Positions 25,691 through 38,694 of a stretch of 64,000 bases of DNA are shown here, in pieces. The DNA is from Liolophura sinensis. Taxonomy: Eukaryota; Mollusca; Polyplacophora; Chitonida; Chitonidae. The stretch lies in NCBI RefSeq assembly GCF_032854445.1, contig NC_088299.1, positions 16,797,608 to 16,861,607 of the forward strand. Direction: 5' to 3'. The notes beneath the pieces are model-generated. The model was not told the DNA's origin, did no database searches, and saw nothing but the letters and a program-made list of their open reading frames with translations. Positions within the stretch are counted from its first letter, which is position 1; the number at the start of each line of letters is the position of its first letter. Position numbers and translations under genes: made by a program.

Positions 25691-26689
25691 GCGATTAATG
25701 TTTGCCGCTGTATTAAGTCAGTAATATTATGATATTTAGAAAACTCCTTTCAGCTTTTCTCCTTTTAAAACATTAAATCTGTGATTTCATAAAACTAATG
25801 AGTCTTGGCCCACAATGAAACCACTGTATAAGTTCGTTACTGGCCAAGCTACATGAACACCCTGTCTGGGCTGTCTCTTGTCACCTTGGTAGCTTCCCGT
25901 GATGAAAGACGCCCTTGACTGTGGCGGTAAATGTCACTACTTAAGTGATCAGCTAACCTTCTTCACTAGCAAGTAGATGCTGATCGATTTGCCTCGGTGC
26001 AAGCATACAGGAGACCTGTAAACGTGGTGTTACGTAGATGGTTGATAATCGCTCTCTGAACATCGCCCATTTTGTGTTCCCCTTGGAGCCGAAATTTAAA
26101 TGAATATCTGTCTGATCCTTTGGCCTTTTTGCTTGTTTACATTGGCCAGACAGTCTGAAAATCTGGTGTTATCTCTTTAACCATGTCCCAAATGACATGT
26201 AGCGGTATGTCATGTTTGTGGAAGGTAAGCAGCCTTAACGAATTTCAAGAAAATGCACACAAAGAGCATCGTCTACTGCTTATTACTGTCAAGGCCCGAC
26301 TCCCTGTCCTATGTGGATACTTAACAGACGTTTCGCTCGCCATTTGCCAAGCACCTTAAGGTAGCTACATTGAACGTGAAATAGTTAGAGTTTTATTTCT
26401 AATTTGTCAACTTATACCATACATCGTGAGAACATATTTTAGTGTGTTAAAAGGGGAGCCACTGGAATATTTTTTAATGAATATTTAAAATGCCTTCACA
26501 TGGATTATATTTGCCTCTCTACCCCTTGGCTGTATATACTGAACAGAAAACGAAACTTCAGATGCGTTACTTCATGTTACAAACCTGCCCATATAGAACA
26601 AAGTGTGTTCCTTGAGGATAAATCTGGCTTATGCACGTAATAAGAGTACATCCAAACAGGATTAGACTTTAAGGTGAACCCCGTGCACT

Positions 26690-26985
26690 CTCAGTGGCAG
26701 CAGGCATATGTCGCATGTTCAGTGTCCCATATGCTCCCAGCTCACATTCACAACAGCAAGGCAACGTTGTTTTGCTGACTGTCAAACGCCCATGAACACA
26801 CCATTAGACAAGTTGAGCAGTTGTTGAACCGACATGGCGCCCAACTTGAACATTCTGGGATTGACATCTCAAGGCACGAAGATTTTTTTAAGAGAATCCC
26901 ATACATGATGAGGTTAGGTGATTTCGATGGCCACTCCATGACGTCAATACCCGCATTTTGCAAGAAATTCAAGTTCAAGTGCAGG
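26690..26985 (-). pseudogene. Tc1/mariner transposase fragment
   Basis: On the minus strand, codons around 26910-26978 read FLQNAGIDVMEWPSKSPN, the block around the second catalytic aspartate of Tc1-like DDE transposases (usual form ...WPxxSPDLNPIE). The aspartate and the NPIE that should follow are replaced, and later similarity continues only in shifted frames. It is a short dead scrap. No terminal inverted repeats were identified. Confidence 0.65.
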
Positions 26986-27036
26986 TGAAATTGTGCCCAA
27001 CGTAGACGTTAATTACGGTTTACCTGTGTCTGGATC

Positions 27037-27340
27037 GGCCCAACAGATTTCCTGTGATTTGGACAGTTGGGCGAGGCCTAAACAGAAGGTGGGCAGCGCG
27101 CTAGTGATTTCGTGTGATTTGGGCAGGTACGCGATCCCTCAACAGAATGTGCGCAGCGCTCAAGTGATATTCGTGTGATTTGGCAGTTACGCGACACCTA
27201 ATGAGAAGGTGGACAGCGCGCTAGTGATATTCTTGTGATTTGGGCAGTTACGCGACGCCTAATGAGAAGGTAGGCAGCGCACCAGTGATATTCGTGTGAT
27301 TTGGGCAGTTACGCGACACCTAAACAATAGGTGGGCAGGT
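27037..27340. repeat. About 61-62-bp repeat, 5 copies
   Basis: Each copy contains TCNTGTGATTTGGGCAGTTA and a downstream AGGTGGGCAGCGC-like block. Divergence between copies is moderate. Confidence 0.85.
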
Positions 27341-27349
27341 CCTGGACGG

Positions 27350-28900
27350 ATTTGTCGCCATAATTCTGTATAGTATCCATTAACATTATCTCTCACATCA
27401 AGGTCTAGGTCACACAACCTTTTTCCGTCCATAAGGTTATAAATTTCAATGATTTTGAAATCCTTTAGTATTATTGGGATGTGGCATTAATAATGTCAAT
27501 GAATTTCCATGACTCTTTATTTCAATCATTTATACATATTCAAAAAGACAACAAAACGCCCTCTTCGTTCTAACGTCACATCCACAACTCGGAAATCCTC
27601 AGGCTTTATGTGGATATGGATTAGAAATACGGATTTTAAACTTGCCAAAATATGACAAAACTAATCACATTAGAAAGTTTATTTTTTTACATGTGAAGAC
27701 AAACGTTAACCAAAACGAAGTTTTGACAGCACGTAGAAATACACACTTGAAACTTTCAGTAAAGATATTTTTCCGATTAACACTGATCTTAATACTGTAA
27801 AATAAAGATAAAGTCTCTCCTTTGACCGACAAATTGGCATTTTTGATCGAGAGTGTATTTTTGGCGAGTTATTGCTAAGCAACCATCTCTTTTACAGGCA
27901 AAAAAACTGTTATGAGTGACTCGACCAAGTTTTGTACTTTTGATTTAGAAATGTACAGAATTGTGCTGGACTTTTGAAATTTGCACTTTTTTGTATCGTA
28001 CACCTCTACGGCCAATGCTAATCAACACTATGCACAAACGAAAAAAAAAACATACCAAAAATAAATATCCGAGCATGCTTACATAGCATTCAAAAACATC
28101 CAGCTAGACCAGTAAAGTAATACACACATATTAACATATGGCCTAATGGCGTGACAGGATCATGAAAGTCAAATTTCACAGTGTGGGGGATGAAATAAGG
28201 CAGATCATAATAAGTAATATTAATGGCCAGCACATGAAATATGACACATCGTAAAAGCGCAGACAAGTAAAACATGGTAAGACATTCATTATTGTTTTAC
28301 GTCAAAACGTATCCCAGATGAGATTTGCACATGTACAATGTCACGTGCGTTCTAGACATCTGTTTAGACAGCAGATACACAAACGTCCTCTGTGAAGTCT
28401 TCCAGACAAGCTGACGTCATTTGACAGGTGTAATTCACCTGAGGTACAATATGTATGCCTCTAATCCATTCTGACACAAAGTGTTCATGCAGTAGTCAGC
28501 ACTTATCACACGAGGAATAGAGTTGCCTTGTACGGCGGTGTATCTTATTTGTTTAGGTTGAATCAAGAACAGCTTAATTGTGTGGCAGGTGAAAGGATTA
28601 CATCCGCCCTCGAGGGTATGTTAATGCCACTTTCGGAAGTACATTAGTTTAGGCGTCGAAGTAGACATTTGTATATCAGTCGTCAACAATAATGAAAGAT
28701 CCGGGCTAGATAATCACAAGACCGTGCAATTTCCAAAAAAAATTTACAACAACAACAGCGTTTAACACAAATGACAAGATATAATATCATAGAGAACCTG
28801 TGCACGCAAATGCTTGAAATGTAGCGACGCATACGCACCCTGGCAGGATAGATTACACATAACTAGGGAAGAAAACCAAGGATGACGGTTGCAATTTATT
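27350..28900. other. No gene recognised
   Basis: AT-rich, apparently single-copy sequence. Nothing on either strand looks like a protein family, RNA gene or mobile element to me. Confidence 0.45.
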
Positions 28901-28904
28901 AAAC

Positions 28905-30230
28905 GTCTTGGAGCTGCCCAGTCCACTAGCAAGGACCAGGTCTCAGTGTTGCCCAGTCCACCAGCAATAACCAGGTATTGGAGCTGCCCAGTCCACCAGC
29001 AGGGACCAGGAATCGGAGCTGCCCAGTCCACTAGCAGGGACCAGGTCTCAGTGCTGCCCAGTCCACCAGCAATGACCAGGTATTGGAGCTGCCCAGTCCA
29101 CTAGCAGGGACCAGGTCTCAGTGCTGCCCAGTCCACCAGCAGGCCCCAGCACTCGGTGTTGCCCAGTCCACTAGCAAGGACCAGGTATTGGAGCTGCCCA
29201 GTCCACCAGCAGGGACCAGGTCTCAGTGTTGCTCAGTTCACCAGCATGGACCAGGACTCGGTGCTGCCCAGTCCACTAGCAAGGACCAGGTATTGGAGCT
29301 GCCCAGTCCACTATCAGGGACCAGGCCTCAGTGCTGCCCAGTCCACCAGCAATGACCAGGTATTGGAGCTGCCCAGTCCACTAGCAGGGACCAGGTCTCA
29401 GTGCTGCCCAGTCCACCAGCAGGCCCCAGCACTCGGTGCTGCCCAGTCCACCAGCAACGACCAGGTATTGGAGCTGCCCAGTCCACCAGAAGGGACAAGG
29501 TCTCAGTGCTGCCCAGTTCACCAGCAAGGACGAGGACTCGGTGCTGCCCAGTCCACCAGCAGGGACCAGGTATTGGAGCTGCCCAGTCCACTAGCAGGGA
29601 CCAGGTCTCAGTGCTGCCCAGTCCACTAGCAGGGACCAGCACTCGGTGCTGCCCAGTCCACCAGCAGGGACCAGGTATTGGAGCTCTCCGGTCCACCAGC
29701 AGGAACCAGGTCTCAGAACTGCCCAGTCCACCAGCAGGGACCAGCACTCTGTGCTGCCCAGTCCACCAGCAGGGACCAGCACTCTGTGCTGCCCAGTCCA
29801 CCAGCAGGGACCAGCACTCGGTGCTGCCCAGTCCACCAGCAGGGACCAGGTATTGGACCTGCCGAGTCCACCAGCAGGGGCCAGGTATCGGAGCTGCCCA
29901 GTCCTCCAGCAGGGACCAGGTCTCAGTGCTGCCCAGTCCACTAGCAGGGACCAGCACTCGGTGCTGTCCAGTCCACCAGCAGTGGCCAGGTATCGGAGCT
30001 GCCCAGTCCACCAGCAGGGACCAGCACTCGGTGCTGCCCAATCCACCAGCAGGGACCTGCACTCTGTCCTGGCCAGTCCACCAGCAGGGACCAGCACTCG
30101 GTGCTGCCCAGTCCACCAGCAGGGACCAGCACTCTGTGCTGCTCAGTCCACCAGCAGGGGCCAGGTATCGGAGCTGCTCAGTCCACCAGCAGGGACCAGG
30201 TCTCAGTGCTGCCCAGTCCACCAGCAGGGA
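28905..30230. repeat. 35-bp GC-rich minisatellite, about 38 copies
   Basis: The unit begins GCTGCCCAGTCCACCAGCAG and continues GGACCAGG or GGACCAGC, ending TCTCAGT, TATTGGA or ACTCGGT. These three unit types are mixed along the array. The unit lacks stops in most frames on both strands, giving spurious ORFs of up to 317 codons. The right edge runs directly into a SINE family A core. Confidence 0.96.
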
Positions 30231-30292
30231 CCATAATGCTGGCCGAGGTCGTAAAAGCGAAATATTCTTGAGTACAATCAAATTAATAAATA
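30229..30292 (+). mobile_element. SINE family A 3' end fused to the 35-bp array
   Basis: CCATAATGCTGGCCG is followed by AAATATTCTTGAGTAC and an A/T-rich AATTAATAAATAG tail, the sense-strand 3' end of family A. The last 35-bp unit joins it with no spacer. Confidence 0.75.
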
Positions 30293-30616
30293 GACATTAT
30301 AGATATTTATAGATATTTATGACACGATAAAACAACTTATGCTATGTTACACGATCTGTAAATATTTCTCTCACATGTAAACAGATCTTGTGACCTGAAG
30401 CCACTGATGACTGGTGGAAATTGACAGAGCTTTACATTGGCGAGAAGATGTAAACCATGCATGCAGTTTGTCTTGGTTCAAATGAATTTTAAGTTCCGTT
30501 AAAGTACTATTATACATTGTAGCCTCTAGATAAGTGCGAATGGACAATCTCCACGAAGGAAATCCTATTTCGTCACTTAGCCTAGATAACTTGTATGTCA
30601 CACAATGGGCAAAAGG

Positions 30617-30790
30617 GGTTATGTCTACATCTGTATGTCTATATCTGTATGTCTACATCTGTATGTCTATATCTGTATGTCTATATCTGCATGTCTACAT
30701 CTGTATGTCTATATCTGCATGTCTATATCTGTATGTCTACATCTGTATGTCTATATCTGTATGTCTACATCTGTATGTCTATATCCGCTA
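30617..30790. repeat. 14-bp minisatellite (28-bp dimer), about 12 copies
   Basis: TGTCTACATCTGTA and TGTCTATATCTGTA partly alternate, giving a 28-bp dimer. All ORFs across it are repeat-driven. Confidence 0.92.
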
Positions 30791-30799
30791 CCCTATGAG

Positions 30800-31985
30800 T
30801 CGGAAAGGGGAACTTTTCGTGATCCAATAGCCAAATTAAGTTTTTGCAAGCCATATATAAAGAGGAGGCAATCCACAGTGAAGAAATTTAGCTGAATTTT
30901 ATCGACTGCGAGTTCATGTATCCAAAATAAACCTTTGATATTTATGTAACCCAACCAGAGGTCGAGTACAATTGGTACATATAAGTGCAGACGTCTCTCA
31001 AACGAGGTATATCCTTTGATCGACCGTTATTTAGGATAAATTTGTTCCTGATAGGAATGGAAACTTACGGTGTTACTGAAACTGAGTTGACGCCGTGGAA
31101 AATGTGCAAAGGCTTATGGTAGGAATCCTTTGATGTCGTAAACACTGGATAAGTAAGTCGATACGCCATAGTTATATACAAGACATCTAACAAAACATCT
31201 CATAAACGAGGGTCATCTTAAATTTCGACACAGATCTGCTGTATGAAGTGAACCCAAAATTCTGTAGAAAATTGTCGAAACAAGGGACTGTGTAACAAGA
31301 CCAAAAGCACTTCCCCATAGTACAACTGTTTATACATGAAACCAAATTCAGTTCAAACATTCTACTTTCCTGAATTAGCCGGCATTACGCTACGACCTCG
31401 TCAAGGAAACCCTAATGATTCGAGACAAGAAGTTCTCTTAGTAGTAATGGTCTTATCTGTCCCTGCCAAGATACTTATCCAGTGTTACGTCCAACTGAAA
31501 GCTTTGCTCTTGTAATGACAAGTAATGGCTCCTGGAAATTAAGTTGGTTGGCCAAATTAACTGAAGATATTAAAATTTGATATATAGCTTGATTAATCCG
31601 ACTGTTTTCTTACAAACAGTGGAATGAACCGTAAACAGTTACTTAGGGGTGGAGAAGAGGGAGAAAAGGGCTTGATCAAAGAGGATTACTGCAGGGATAG
31701 TCAATCCTTATATAGTAATGGCATTACATAATCAGTGCTCGGTTTTGGACTTGTGTGCCAATTTTTATCCGTACACTCTGTCCACAAAGAAATGCACAGT
31801 TTACATTAATGTCAGTCAGAAGCAACACTTTACTAGGTCAGTTTCCTAACATTTTTTCATGAGTGACGTCCATTTCAAAGATTTGTGTGTACCCCGTGGC
31901 TTGAACATCCGTTCGTAATTAAGGAACCTTATAACCTCCTTGTCGATGTCATCAACAAGATAGTCCACCTTCATTACTGTAAGAG
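30800..31985. other. No gene recognised
   Basis: Between the 14-bp and 40-bp arrays I see no coding, RNA or transposon signal. Confidence 0.45.
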
Positions 31986-31987
31986 AC

Positions 31988-32473
31988 AAATACTGACGAT
32001 GATCAGGCCTATGGTAAACCACGGAGCAAACACTGACGATCATCAGGCCTATGCTAAACCACGGAGCAAACACTAACGATCATCGCGCCTATGGTAAACC
32101 ACGGAGCAAACACTGACGATCATCAAGCCTATGGTAAACCACGAGCAAACACTGACGATGATCACGCCTATGGTAGACCACGGAGCAAACACTGACGATC
32201 ATCAGGCCTATGGTAAACCACGGAGCAAAACACTGACGATCATCAGGCCTATGGTAAACCACGGAGCAAACACTGACGATCATCAGGCCTATGGTAAACC
32301 ACGGAGCAAACACTGACGATCATCAAGCCTATGGTAAACCACGGAGCAAACACTGACGATCATCAGGCCTATGGTAAACCACGGAGCAAACACTGACGAT
32401 CATCAAGCCTATGGTAAACCACGGAGCAAACACTGACGATCATCAAGCCTATGGTAAACCACGGAGCAAACAC
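31988..32473. repeat. 40-bp minisatellite, about 12 copies
   Basis: The unit is CATCAGGCCTATGGTAAACC plus ACGGAGCAAACACTGACGAT. Copies are highly similar; two have single-base indels (near 32140 and 32229). Confidence 0.95.
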
Positions 32474-32874
32474 GTTCATTTCTCCTTCAGGTTTATGTAC
32501 ACCACGCTACGAGATTATTCTTTACACAAGGCTTTTAATTGAATAACTGAATTGATTGGTTGATGGGATTAAAACCAATCACAAGAATTTTTCACTTACA
32601 CGACTGCCTTCAAAATTTATGGATAGAAGTAAGGGAAATGACCTTGCATTAAACACTGAAGACCTTTCCCATGTGTGACAAAGAGAACTGCACACCATAT
32701 TGATGGTAGACATATGATTTTTAACTAACGTAAAACTGTTCCAAGGACCACACGAGCGGCATAGACCCTTACTGTCAGCAATAACTCACGTATAAGAGAG
32801 TGCGGGATGTACTAATTCCCCGTCCAGGGTTTGAGGGAATATAAAAATTCCCCGTCAAAGGTTGGAAGGAATGT

Positions 32875-32980
32875 ATTTATTCATATGATTTGTGTTTTAC
32901 GCCGTACTCAAAAATATTTCACTTATACGATGGCGGCCAGCATAACAGTGGGAGGAAAACAGGGCAGAACCCGGGGCGAA
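32875..32980 (-). mobile_element. SINE family A fragment inside repeat DNA
   Basis: Reverse complement of the family A core, with GTACTCAAAAATATTTCACT and ATGGCGGCCAGC. It is truncated at CCCGG. On its left (32810-32875) are two diverged monomers of the downstream array (ATTCCCCGTC blocks) and on its right the array proper, so the SINE interrupts or seeds the array. Confidence 0.75.
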
Positions 32981-32984
32981 GGAG

Positions 32985-34525
32985 TGTATTAATTCCCTGT
33001 CAAGGATGGAGGCAATGTGTATATTCCCCATCCAAGATTGGAGGGAATGTATCAATTCCCAGTCAAGCATGGAGGAAATGTGTATATTCCCCATCCAAGA
33101 TTGGAGGGAATGTATCAATTCCCAGTCAAGGATGAGGAAATGTGTATATTCCCCATCCAAGATTGGAGGGAATGTATCAATTCCCAGTCAAGCATGGAGG
33201 AAATGTGTATATTCCCCATCCAAGATTGGAGGGAATGTATCAATTCCCAGTCAAGGATGGAGGAAATGTGTATATTCCCCATCCAAGATTGGAGGGAATG
33301 TATCAATCCCGGTCAAGGATGGAGGAAATGTGTATATTCCCCATCCAAGATTGGAGGGAATGTATCAATTCCCAGTCAAGGATGGAGGAAATGTGTATAT
33401 TCCCCATCCAAGATTGGAGGGAATGTATCAATTCCTAGTCAAGGATGGAGCAAATATGTATATTCCACATCCAAGATTGGAGGAAATGTATCAATTCCAG
33501 TCAAGGATGGAGGAAATGTGTATATTCCCATCCAAGATTGGAGGGAATGTATCAATTCCCGGTCAAGGATGGAGGAAATGTGTATATTCCCCATCCAAGA
33601 TTGGAGGAAATGTATCAATTCCAGTCAAGGATGGAGGAAATGTGTATATTCCCCATCCAAGATTGGAGGGAATGTATCAATTCCCAGTCAAGGATGGAGG
33701 AAATGTGTATATCCCCATCCAAGATTGGAGGGAATGTATCAATTCCTAGTCAAAGGATGGAGCAAATATGTATATTCCACATCCAAGATTGGAGGAAATG
33801 TATCAATTCCAGTCAAGGATGGAGGAAATGTGTATATTCCCCATCCAAGATTGGAGGGAATGTATCAATTCCCGGTCAAGGATGGAGGAAATGTGTATAT
33901 TCCCCATCCAAGATTGAGGGAATGTATCAATTCCCAGTCAAGCATGGAGGAAATGTGTATATTCCCCATCCAAGATTGGAGGGAAATGTATCAATTCCCA
34001 GTCAAGGATGGAGGAAATGTGTATATTCCCCATCCAAGATTGGAGGGAATGTATCAATTCCCAGTCAAGGATGAGGAAATGTGTATATTCCCCATCCAAG
34101 ATTGGAGGGAATGTATCAATTCCTAGTCAAGGATGGAGCAAATATGTATATTCCCCATCCCAAGATTGAGGGAATGTATCAATTCCTAGTCAAGGATGGA
34201 GGAAATGTGTATATTCCCCATCCAAGATTGGAGGGAATGTATCAATTCCCAGTCAAGGATGGAGGCAATGTGTATATTCCCCCATCCAAGATTGGAGGGA
34301 ATGTATCAATTCCAGTCAAGGATGGAGGAAATGTGTATATTCCCCATCCAAGATTGGAGGGAATGTATCAATTCCCGGTCAAGGATGGAGGAAATGTGTA
34401 TATTCCCCATCCAAGATTGGAGGGAATGTATCAATTCCAGTCAAGGATGGAGGAAATGTGTATATTCCCCATCCAAGATTGGAGGGAATGTATCAATTCT
34501 CTGTCAAGGATGGAAGGAATGTACA
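32985..34525. repeat. 63-bp minisatellite, about 24 copies
   Basis: Each 63-bp unit is a dimer: GGAGGAAATGTGTATATTCC plus CCATCCAAGATT, then GGAGGGAATGTATCAATTCC plus CAGTCAAGGAT. Because 63 is divisible by three, several frames stay open for hundreds of codons (up to 369). Single-base indels reset the frame repeatedly, which argues against selection for a protein. Confidence 0.96.
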
Positions 34526-34651
34526 AAACCCACGTCCAAGTCTTATTTTTTTTTAGATATGGAAATATAAGCACTTTAACCACTCCACTTCGGTCGACTC
34601 CTCCAACAATAAAAGAATTTTTACGGCGGTTCGTAATGGAGTGATTAAGGA

Positions 34652-35122
34652 GAAACATGATTTCGGTTCAGTCAAGACAAGGCAGTTCCTAGCTCTCTCA
34701 AAGAGCTGTTTGGCAAAGTTAAACATGATTTCGGTTCAGTCAAGACAAGGCAGTTCCTAGCTCTCTCAAAGAGCTGTTTGGCAAAGTTAAACATGATTTT
34801 GGTTCAGTCAAGACAAGGCAGTTCCTAGCTCTCTCAAAGAGCTGTTTGGCAAAGTTAAACATGATTTCGGTTCAGTCAAGACAAGGCAGTTCCTAGCTCT
34901 CTCAAAGAGCTGTTTGGCAAAGTTAAACATTATTTCGGTTCAGTCAAGACAAGGCAGTTCCTAGCTCTCTCAAAGAGCTGTTTGGCAAAGTTAAACATGA
35001 TTTCGGTTCAGTCAAGACAAGGCAGTTCCTAGCTCTCTCAAAGAGCTGTTTGGCAAAGTTAAACATGATTTTGGTTCAGTCAAGACAAGGCAGTTCCTAG
35101 CTCTCTCAAAGAGCTGTTTGGC
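34652..35122. repeat. 68-bp array, about 7 near-identical copies
   Basis: The unit starts GTTAAACATGATTTCGGTTC and ends GAGCTGTTTGGCAAA. Copies differ at one or two positions. The unit resembles single-copy sequence at 37428-37495, so it arose by amplifying one piece of a dispersed segment. Confidence 0.95.
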
Positions 35123-35400
35123 AGTGTTATGGAGCACACCATTATTCTTTATCCACAATTATCATCCGCACACTGGATCTTCATAACTCGCAATTTCTTA
35201 CCGGAACCGAGGCTCTGACTACTTTTAAATGTATGTCATCTCCCACAAAATGTAAGGATGACTTCAGCTGTGTGAGAATCTAGATAAATTGCATTAACTA
35301 CCTCTCCCTGGACAAATACCAAAAACTGCATACCCTAGCGAGCCCGAGGGAAATTATAAGAAGGTGTTGTGAATAATTTATATGGTATCTCAATACATCA
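35123..35400 (-). repeat. Dispersed segment, copy 1 (degraded)
   Basis: Similar along its length to 37496-37760, sharing TCTTCATAACTCGCAATTTC, GTGTTGTGAATAATTTATAT and intervening blocks. On the minus strand part of it reads VNAIYLDSHTAEVIL before a frameshift. Confidence 0.65.
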
Positions 35401-35929
35401 TATCAACCATTTGACAGTAAATTCTACTTTCATACATGTAGTTTCTATCATTCTATGACTGTGTAAGCAAAACTAAAACATCTTGACAAAAAAATAAAAC
35501 ATTTTGTACAAGATTCAATAGAATGCAGTTAATGTACACCTCCCTCCTTACACTTATGGATACTTACAACTGGATGATTACCCCTGAAGAATATTTACCA
35601 CTCTCTAAAGATGTGCAATATTGTCTGTAAATATTTCTGTCATTAACCGGATCACTTGACCCGTTGCCATAGATACGACAGGTGTCAAATTGTCTGGCAC
35701 AGAGTCTAGCCATTACTTAAGTCAATATATAAGAAGATGCCGGCCAATTCTCTTGGTTCAAGTTCTCTTGTGTTATAGCCTGCAGTTAGCAGCATGTGTG
35801 GTTTATAGAATTTCGAGTGAACAATATTTTTCTGAATGTATTTGTAAGTTTTGTCAGCCATTCCTTACCTCTATATCCATGTATGTAAATAACGGATCGA
35901 AGCTTCTTTGATCACCGTTTCTGTCTTTC

Positions 35930-37420
35930 AACTGCATTCACCTGGTAAATTCGAAAAAGGTATGAAGATGCATCCTCATTAAAGTACAGGTATAACGGCA
36001 AAACAAGTGAAATGAAATCGTGCAATGATACTGAAATTGGCTTTACTGTCTGCGAAATTGTGCCAAGACATACGGCGCAAGTCCTTTGATATCGTATTTA
36101 CTCTGTGAGAAGGAATCTCTACTACAACACGTGACTCGCTACTTGTGATCAAAGGCTGAGATTCACTTCATTCCCAGACAGATATGCCCTATAGTCTATG
36201 TATTTACATGTAATACCTGTTGATTCCGTATCGTGGACATCTCATTGGTGATCAGACAAACGGATCACCTTTAAGGGTGATCTACTAATGATCCTTCCTT
36301 CTCTGTGGCTTCTCAAGCTGACCCATCGTTAGCACACTGTGGCTATGAGAGCCATCACTGATGAGATCACGTGTTCAAATTCTGCTTTATCTGTTTCGGC
36401 GGCTTTTATTACGTCGGTGCCGTACGAAGGCTGGGTATTTACCTCGAGCGCCACCCATAATGCTGACTGTATAAGTAAAACATTATTTGAGTACAGCGGT
36501 TAAGACAGAGCCGAGTACCGGCGAAACCCACAACCAGGTTAAGATGGATTTGAACTCACACGATCGGATTGTGTTGCCCTGGAAAGAGACGTGACCAAAG
36601 AAAATCACTGCTGCGATCATGATCATGAAGTCATGACTGAACTGTATCATCTTTCGTTTTGTAGTTAAAACCGAATTGCTTTTGAAACGAATATTCTTAT
36701 TTGAGAGACCTTTTCTTGTGTTTTGTCCATCTAAAGGCTTTGTCTTTGCCCTGACTGCAGCATCAGAACCTAATCAGACGCTTACAGGGTTATTATCATG
36801 GGATATAAGATCTGGATTCACCGAATGATTCATCTCTCCATTTCCGCGGACAAGCTGTAGAAATAGGCACAAGACAGTTACTTGAAAGGAAATTAGGACG
36901 TGGTCAAACAGGATTAGTGCCACAATCGATAGTTATACACGTGGTCAGTTCTAGGAACATCGCTGAGACTTTGGGCTAGTGTCTCCAAGCCTTACGTTCA
37001 CAAAACGTCTATGTTAACGTGAAAGTCGGTTAGAGGACAAGTTCACCTGGGTACTTTTGCTGCGTTAAATCTGGCAGCTTTGTGTTTGTCATGGCTTGAA
37101 CACCGGTTAATAATTACAGGGGATGACCTAATTAGCCAACTAGCGGTGTGAATACCATCAAATGGAAGCATGGTTTGATTAATTCAAACACCGACGAAAT
37201 CCCGTGAAATAGGTACAATAGGGCACAAACAGGTACACATTAAGTGTGTATTCTCTGAAATTTTTACTTTTCAATACGAATGAAAACCAGCTAACCGTCA
37301 CATGAGTGTCAAAGTCAGAAGGTTTTCATCATGTCATTTGCATATAATGGACAAAATAATTTAGAGATGTGTTATAATTAATGGCATTCTACGCTGACAA
37401 TATTTGCATGTCTGATGAAT
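35930..37420. other. No gene recognised
   Basis: Apart from a SINE remnant near 36440, I see no coding or structured feature in this AT-rich stretch. Confidence 0.4.
36438..36506 (+). mobile_element. SINE family A remnant
   Basis: ACCCATAATGCTGACTGTAT followed by ATTATTTGAGTACAGCGG matches the family A 3' core in plus sense. The rest is degraded. Confidence 0.5.
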
Positions 37421-37427
37421 GGTTAAG

Positions 37428-37763
37428 AAGAAACGTGATTTTGGTTCAACCCTGATACCGCTGTTCCGTTTTTCACATTGAGCTGCCCGCTAATGTCCTG
37501 TATCTCTCCTTATCTCTCATCCTCATGCCTGGTCTTCATAGCTCACAATTTCCCGCTGATATCGGCGCCGTATGTGATTCTAAATGTCGGTCATTCTCCT
37601 CAAAATGCGCAGAGACTGTTTGGGCCAGGATGACTTCAACCGTGTCAGAATCAAGATAAATGACGTTAACTATAAACGGTACCTCTCTGTAGACAAATAT
37701 CATTAACGCGCATCCGAGGTGTAGATATAAAAAGTGCTGTGAATAATTTATATGGTAGAACAT
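37428..37763 (-). repeat. Dispersed segment, copy 2, with an open coding-like frame
   Basis: Counterpart of 34652-35400. On the minus strand an AG acceptor-like site (TTTGTCTACAG) is followed by an open frame, REVPFIVNVIYLDSDTVEVI and onward, ending at a stop at 37536. Differences from copy 1 within the shared peptide include four silent and three replacement changes. I do not recognise the product. It may be a terminal exon or part of a mobile element. Confidence 0.45.
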
Positions 37764-38052
37764 TGACAGAGTACAACTACACCAGAGTTAACCGCGTGAT
37801 AGAATATGCTATATCTTCAGTCTTGTTGAATCTCTTCCTCGAAATCCGAATGCTGTTTATTAAATTAATTAATGCAAGAGTGTGGTTTGCCTGTGTTAAT
37901 GTATTTATGTATCGAAACAGATATTCGTATACCAGACTTCAACCAATAAGGACGTTCCAGGTCAATAATCGAAATGCCAATTCCCCAAGCTACGCTTAAC
38001 GCAAACCACCAGAGAACTAAGAAAGTATATAAAATAGACATTAGGACGGATT

Positions 38053-38165
38053 CATGCATAGAGAAGCAGTCAAAAGTTTTCAGTGATGTTGGAAAGACGC
38101 GAGGAATGTTCTAGCCAAATGAGCAAACATGTATCTCAATTGCGCTTTGATGACAACTGGTGATC
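38053..38165. repeat. Diverged segment also present at 45154-45262
   Basis: Both places contain GAGAAGC(A/G)GT, then GTTTTCA(G/A)TGATGT, then TTGCGCTTTGATGACAACTG or CGCGCTTTGATTGCAACTG, about 105 bp in all. On the minus strand both read V(V/A)IKA(Q/R)LRY(M/L)F. Origin unknown. Confidence 0.45.
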
Positions 38166-38694
38166 TAATGTGTCACCCAAAACTATTTCAGCTTAACAAC
38201 ATCAATCCATCAATGCAATGATTGGGTGTTTAATTGAGCATAGTCAAACCAGGAATATTTTGGATGTGATCAAATAAATCTTACCTACCTCTGTGGTAAC
38301 CGATTTGAGGACGAAGAAAAACTATTTTATTAGATTGTTTATTTCCTTCGGCCCAGTGACAGTCATTATTACGGATGTTGCTAATTATTCTTTGGCGATT
38401 GTGATACGTGGTAATAAAACGCATTTGTTTGTTGGGAGTGACTTTTATAATCGTGTTTTCCGGATGAGTGTATTAGTACGGATCTACAAAATCTACTTTG
38501 TTGAAATTTGAGTCAAATGATCGATTTAGATTTCTAAAGCTCCGATTGAAGTCTGAAGCCTTGATGCAGTTTCAACAGCACCTGGTGATTTAACCACTAA
38601 TAAATGATTTATAGCAGCTGGCTGGAAGGACAAGTGTAAAGTACCGTGGAGACCAGCTATAGGGAAGTTGCATATTTCTAGGTAATGGACTTCT

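Noticed and set aside
28889-30312. ORFs of 157-317 codons on both strands (for example WSLLVDWAAP repeats)
   Set aside because: They come from the stop-free 35-bp unit. The same array is open in several frames on both strands and has no start, splice or domain context.
32890-34658. ORFs of up to 369 codons with GGNVYIPHPRLEGMYQF repeats
   Set aside because: Products of the 63-bp array. Frequent 1-bp indels shift the frame without bias toward any one frame.
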